The notes below the pieces were generated by a model. The model was not told the origin of the DNA. It searched no databases and saw only the letters and a program-made list of their open reading frames with translations. A stretch of 64,000 nucleotides of DNA from Enoplosus armatus (lineage: Eukaryota; Chordata; Actinopteri; Centrarchiformes; Enoplosidae): assembly GCF_043641665.1 (NCBI RefSeq), contig NC_092183.1, positions 8,596,501 to 8,660,500 on the forward strand, in the 5' to 3' direction. The stretch's first letter is position 1. Each line of letters starts with the position of its first letter. Shown in pieces: positions 59,831-64,000 of this stretch. Both the position numbers and the translations under genes were made by a program.

Positions 59831-62816
59831 GTAAAATAATATGCAGCACTTACAGCCAAAAGGAAGCGTCTTTAACAAATCAAAAGACACTGACTGACAC
59901 TTTGTTTGAAGTATTAGTTAAATATCCAAAGAAAACACAGATGTTTCGTAGTCCAACAACACCTACTATAGTTAGGTGTGCAGCATCATCTGTTGTTCTA
60001 GAAGAAGATACTAAAGTCTTGCAATAATCAGGATACACACACATCATTTACCCAACACAGTATCAATCAGAACACACTCTGGTAGAGTAACTGTCTTTCA
60101 GTATCACATCAGTCCTTTGGCAGATGTCCAATGTCCACATCCTTGCTAGCTCAATTATAAATACACACAGGCAAAAATATCTTGTCACATAGACCATAAC
60201 AAGAGTTTTAACCATTATTTAATCAGGGTACTGTAGATTGACTAAGCCAAATACTATTTTTCCAGGAATGGCCGTACCCCACACTAACACAGTGATATAC
60301 AGCACGACACATTAAGGGCAAGCACTGCTCTTTCACTTCCCAAAGCATTTGCAAATCAATATGCAAGCAATAACCACTGAGTATAAAACTAGACATTGTT
60401 TGACTGCTTTGACTTGAATTGGCTTGGTATAAAAAACATAAATAAAATAATCCATTTTGCCATTTTGGTGTGTTTTGGAAACTGGCAGTTAAGGTGGAGT
60501 CTTTTTGTTGTGAATGAAGTTTAGCAAGTGAAGGAAAGGTTAAATGTAGTGACACAAGTTGAACTGAATGCATGTGTCTTTGCAAAGAAGTCTGAAAAAC
60601 TGACTTTTGGGCTTTGTAATTGTGCAGTCTATAGCTTGCATCAGGACCTATAATTGGCTGTTTTTCTGCTCAGTTGGTTAAGTAAATTAACTCCACTTGG
60701 TGCTCCAAGGATCTGACAACATCTTACATGGATTGCCTCTCTGTGCCGTGATATGCACTCCAGGTTTAAAAATAAAGACCTGAATCACCTGCTCTTTGGC
60801 AGAACCAAATATCTTCCCCACAAAACAATCTCTCTTATTTAATCACTTATCAAGTTGGCCTTGAATTTAACAACTCACCCAGAGAAAATGGGTGACAGAA
60901 GCACAGGGTGAACAATTCTGGCAAGTAAACTTACATTATTAGACAGCCCCTGAATAATAATAATGGACTATAATGGTTCCCATAACTTATTCGTGGTGGC
61001 TTGTAATACCTAACAGACTCAGCACAAATGCATATGGTTTCTTGGCTATTTTTTGGTAGATTGGTAGATGTAAGGGGGTTATTTTGGTACCTGATAATTT
61101 TACTTTTCAGTGTGCAGAATCTCCGCAATCTCTTATCTGATTTGTGGAGTGAAACTATTGTTTGGGATTGATGACTAATCATATCATTTGTTTGCATTGA
61201 TACCTCCCTATTTCTTCTGTCTTCTTGATCCCTGGGTCTGATTTCTCTCAAAAATAATAAAATGGCCTTTGTACTGTAATGCAGACACCAGTCATCTATA
61301 AGCAGCCTGCAGGGATCATGGAGCAACTGGGCTTTAAAGTCAAAGACAGGCAGAGGATACAGACAGGAAACAACTGCTGACAAAAAATAAAGAGGGATAA
61401 AAGATAAGTAGAGAAGTCCTTTGAGAGGCTCACCTTGGGTCTGATAGACATGACATCGAAAGCATGTCCTAAGACAATTTAAAATGTTTTTGACAACCTT
61501 AAATCCACCAACTTAACACCAAACTTTCTAATGACACTCCACAAAAAGAATTTCACACTTTTCTTTGGTTAGGTGTAGCATATTCTTCTTTTATCACATT
61601 TTCCTCAATAAAATCTTAATGTGTCATTATTAACAGAACATACAGGGCACTTAGTGCAAAGTTTAAACCTTTTCTCTGTCTATGAACAAGGCTGGAGCCT
61701 ACACATGGCTATATTAAGTAGAAAAAGAAAAGGCTGCATTAGATGAAGAGACATAACACCAGACTTGACATATCGGTTTAGGTGAACTCAAACCTTTGAG
61801 GTGTCATCAAAACATACAAAATCTATTACTGTGCCAATTCTTTCATGTAAAACATGGACTCTGTGATCATGCTACTGAAAATCGTCCTAAATCCAGCTGG
61901 TGAAAACAACCACACAGGTGAAATCAATGTCCCATGGACAGGAGAATGGTTTCAACCACTTTCTGACATGTTCTGCTCATGTTGAGTCAGCAATCTCTTG
62001 TAATAAGCTGTTTGAGGTGAGATCAGGTTCAGGCACTCCTGATACATTCACCCAAAAAAAATGAAAGGTAAATGTCCAATGATACGTTCCCCTGGCCCTC
62101 CCATCATGTAGGGGTGAAAAAATTATTGATTCTTGGATGCATCACAAGTTTCCCTTGAACGATTTGACATTGATCTACAAACTTCTTAATTGGAATTCAG
62201 AGGACTGAGCAGACCAAGCACTCACTTCCAGCTAAATAGCTAAGCACTCCCTCTATTTATTTGAGCAATAGAATGAGCCTAATTTAAACAAAATACTAAA
62301 ATTTTGTCTGCTAACACGTGGATGAACTGGAGTGGATGTGTGCATGAGGAACAACAGCCTTCAGGGACAACCCCCCCCCCCCACACCTAGTGACATCCAG
62401 CTGGGACATGGTGCAGTCTCAGACACTGCAGGCTACAGGATTCATGGGTTCAGCATGGACACTTAACAACAATGTCAAGTGTATTATACTGACGCTTTCA
62501 TCAACCGTGTTAATGGAAGTTGGTATTTATTCTTGGTGACAGACGCATCTTTTTGTTGGTGCGCATGTTAGGATGAGCACTTAATCCAGCAGACCAGGGA
62601 TAGCCATGATGCTTTTTCTTTTACTTTACTGACTTAGGGGGCTGTGTAAATGACTAAAAGCTATTTCTAATGTTAAGTCCAACACAGCTATTATTTGACA
62701 CATTTTGACACATTTTTAGAAGCCATTCTTAGTCTTAAAATGTTTTGTGAATACAGCCCAAATCCTGTGCATTTGTGACGTTGATCAGAATACATCCTGC
62801 TTTGCTTTTCTCTTAA

Positions 62817-63030
62817 GGTACATCATACAGGCACTTCAAAATTGGAGGAGACCCTGAGGCAGATCCAGAATACGCGAGAGGGATTAAACTTTCTGCAAGA
62901 TCTGGGAATGCCTCAGGATTCACCAGGAAGAGCTTGAAGAAATGGTTGGGTACAAGGACATTAGGACTACCTTGCTCAGCCTGCTGGAACCACAAGACTC
63001 CAGAGCCCTGTTAGCCAGTTTCACCTGTCA
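62817..63030 (+). mobile_element. LINE 3' coding-end remnant
   Basis: The phrases ggaggagaccctgaggcaga, tccagaatacgcgagaggga, ctgggaatgcctcaggattc and cctgctcagcctgctggaac are a diverged copy of a very common fish LINE ORF end (consensus-style GRPRxRWRDY...WERLGIPQEELE...LLSLLPP). In-frame stops show it is dead. Confidence 0.6.
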
Positions 63031-63807
63031 GATCAGATAACTGCAGTTACAATACACAACCATCTGTCTGTGAAATCTCTTTCACAACTACAATAACCGC
63101 CTTGCCTCGACAGATAATTGATTTACTTGGGTGCTATTAGGTGTAGAGTATGGGTTTTATTTTCATAAAATTTTTTCCTCTGCACTGAGAGGTGAGAAGT
63201 ACTAGATGTTGAAACGGTGGGCTGCGTCTGCTTTATTAACATAAAAAAACCAAATCCACTTTAACTGACTTCTTGGTGCATTTTATATAAAAAGCTAAAA
63301 CAGTTACAGCAACAATATTCTATGTGGAAATTTAAAGAGACTGAACTGTGGTATACTGTGGTCACAACACTGAAGATGTTACCCGGGCCTAGTTATGAGC
63401 CACATTTCCTCTACCGTAAAGATGCAATTCCAACTCACTACTGTAATATTCAGACTTTAATGCTGCTCATCTTACAGCAGTCACCTTCACCCACTATTCA
63501 GTTCTCGGTCATACTGGCAAACACAAACACAATGCAGTTCAACAGCTTTAACACATATCTGCCTACTAATGCCGCGATAGCTTCAATGTCCAGTGGTGTA
63601 GATACTAGTGATACACTCATATTTATTCAATTCTTTCTGTGCTTTGGTAGAGATTGACAGGGTCCACAGCTTATATAAAATGATGATATAGACAGATACC
63701 ATGGGAACCAAGTTGGTACGCCCCCCCCAGGCAGTATTGACTCCCTTTTTATAGATCATGCACAAGGTCTTAAGGTCTCACTCGTGCTCTCTCTTTCTTT
63801 CTCTCAT

Positions 63808-63839
<32 letters not shown>

Positions 63840-63848
63840 GCAGACACA

Positions 63849-63884
<36 letters not shown>

Positions 63885-64000
63885 AAGGCTTCTCAGGCAA
63901 AGAGTGTTTCCTTTGATTATAGCAGTGTTTCACTCTCTTGACATCTGCTGACTGGTACTGGCACAGTGCCAGCCTTGCTCTGTGCTATCTTTGATAGACT
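63031..64000. other. Right-edge region without recognised genes
   Basis: Contains a compound (CT)n/(CA)n/(CT)n microsatellite at about 63807-63883 and a short C run at 63721-63728. No exon supported. Confidence 0.5.
63807..63883. repeat. Compound CT/CA/CT microsatellite
   Basis: A short CT run, then about 11 CA units, a GGCAGACA interruption and about 17 CT units. Confidence 0.9.

Larger units (their letters stand above)
55023..62816. other. Region without recognised genes
   Basis: Unique AT-rich sequence with microsatellites at 55643-55671 (GT), 56803-56849 (CT then CA) and 57548-57582 (GT), a TTTATTGGC-type repeat at 58110-58200, a weak SINE-like segment near 59545-59830 and a C run at 62371-62382. 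No coding exon could be supported. Confidence 0.5.

Noticed and set aside
60931..61383. A 150-codon minus-strand open frame
   Set aside because: No recognisable domain, low-complexity polar composition, no splice or promoter context. Likely a chance frame in AT-rich DNA.

Overview
The window is nuclear DNA of a vertebrate, most likely a teleost fish. Its genes are split into many short exons with GT-AG introns. CA/GT/GA microsatellites are dense, and the interspersed repeats are of fish type: Tc1-like elements with long inverted repeats, hAT elements with 8-bp target duplications, palindromic MITEs, and L1- and L2-like LINE tails. I saw no bacterial operons, plasmid genes, CRISPR arrays or viral genes.

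Three protein genes can be assembled exon by exon, all in consistent reading phase. (1) Minus strand, 2305 down to base 5 and running off the left edge: the first 210 codons of a peptidase M17 (leucyl aminopeptidase-like) protein. (2) Plus strand, 3910-8903: a complete seven-exon FAHD2-type fumarylacetoacetate hydrolase domain gene of 322 codons (fahd2a). It is head-to-head with gene 1 across a short promoter region holding a THAP11/ZNF143-type motif and an ETS motif. (3) Minus strand, 37902 down to 11328: a complete 22-coding-exon glycerol-3-phosphate acyltransferase 2 gene (gpat2) of 796 codons, tail-to-tail with fahd2a. FAHD2A and GPAT2 also share a neighbourhood on human 2q11, which supports the identifications.

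From about 37.9 kb to the right edge I recognise no conserved gene. This part is intergenic or intronic DNA with microsatellites and mobile elements. The main ones are a Tc1-like transposon with identical 82-bp inverted repeats but a frame-broken transposase (46551-48140), a short hAT derivative nested in a LINE remnant (53757-55022), and another LINE tail (62817-63030).

The most interesting biology is in gpat2. The acyltransferase fold is retained, but the catalytic His of the HX4D motif reads as Arg and the GTRSRSGK-type block is lost. Several of its splice sites also abut long dinucleotide repeats, and in one case the 5' splice site is the end of the repeat itself.
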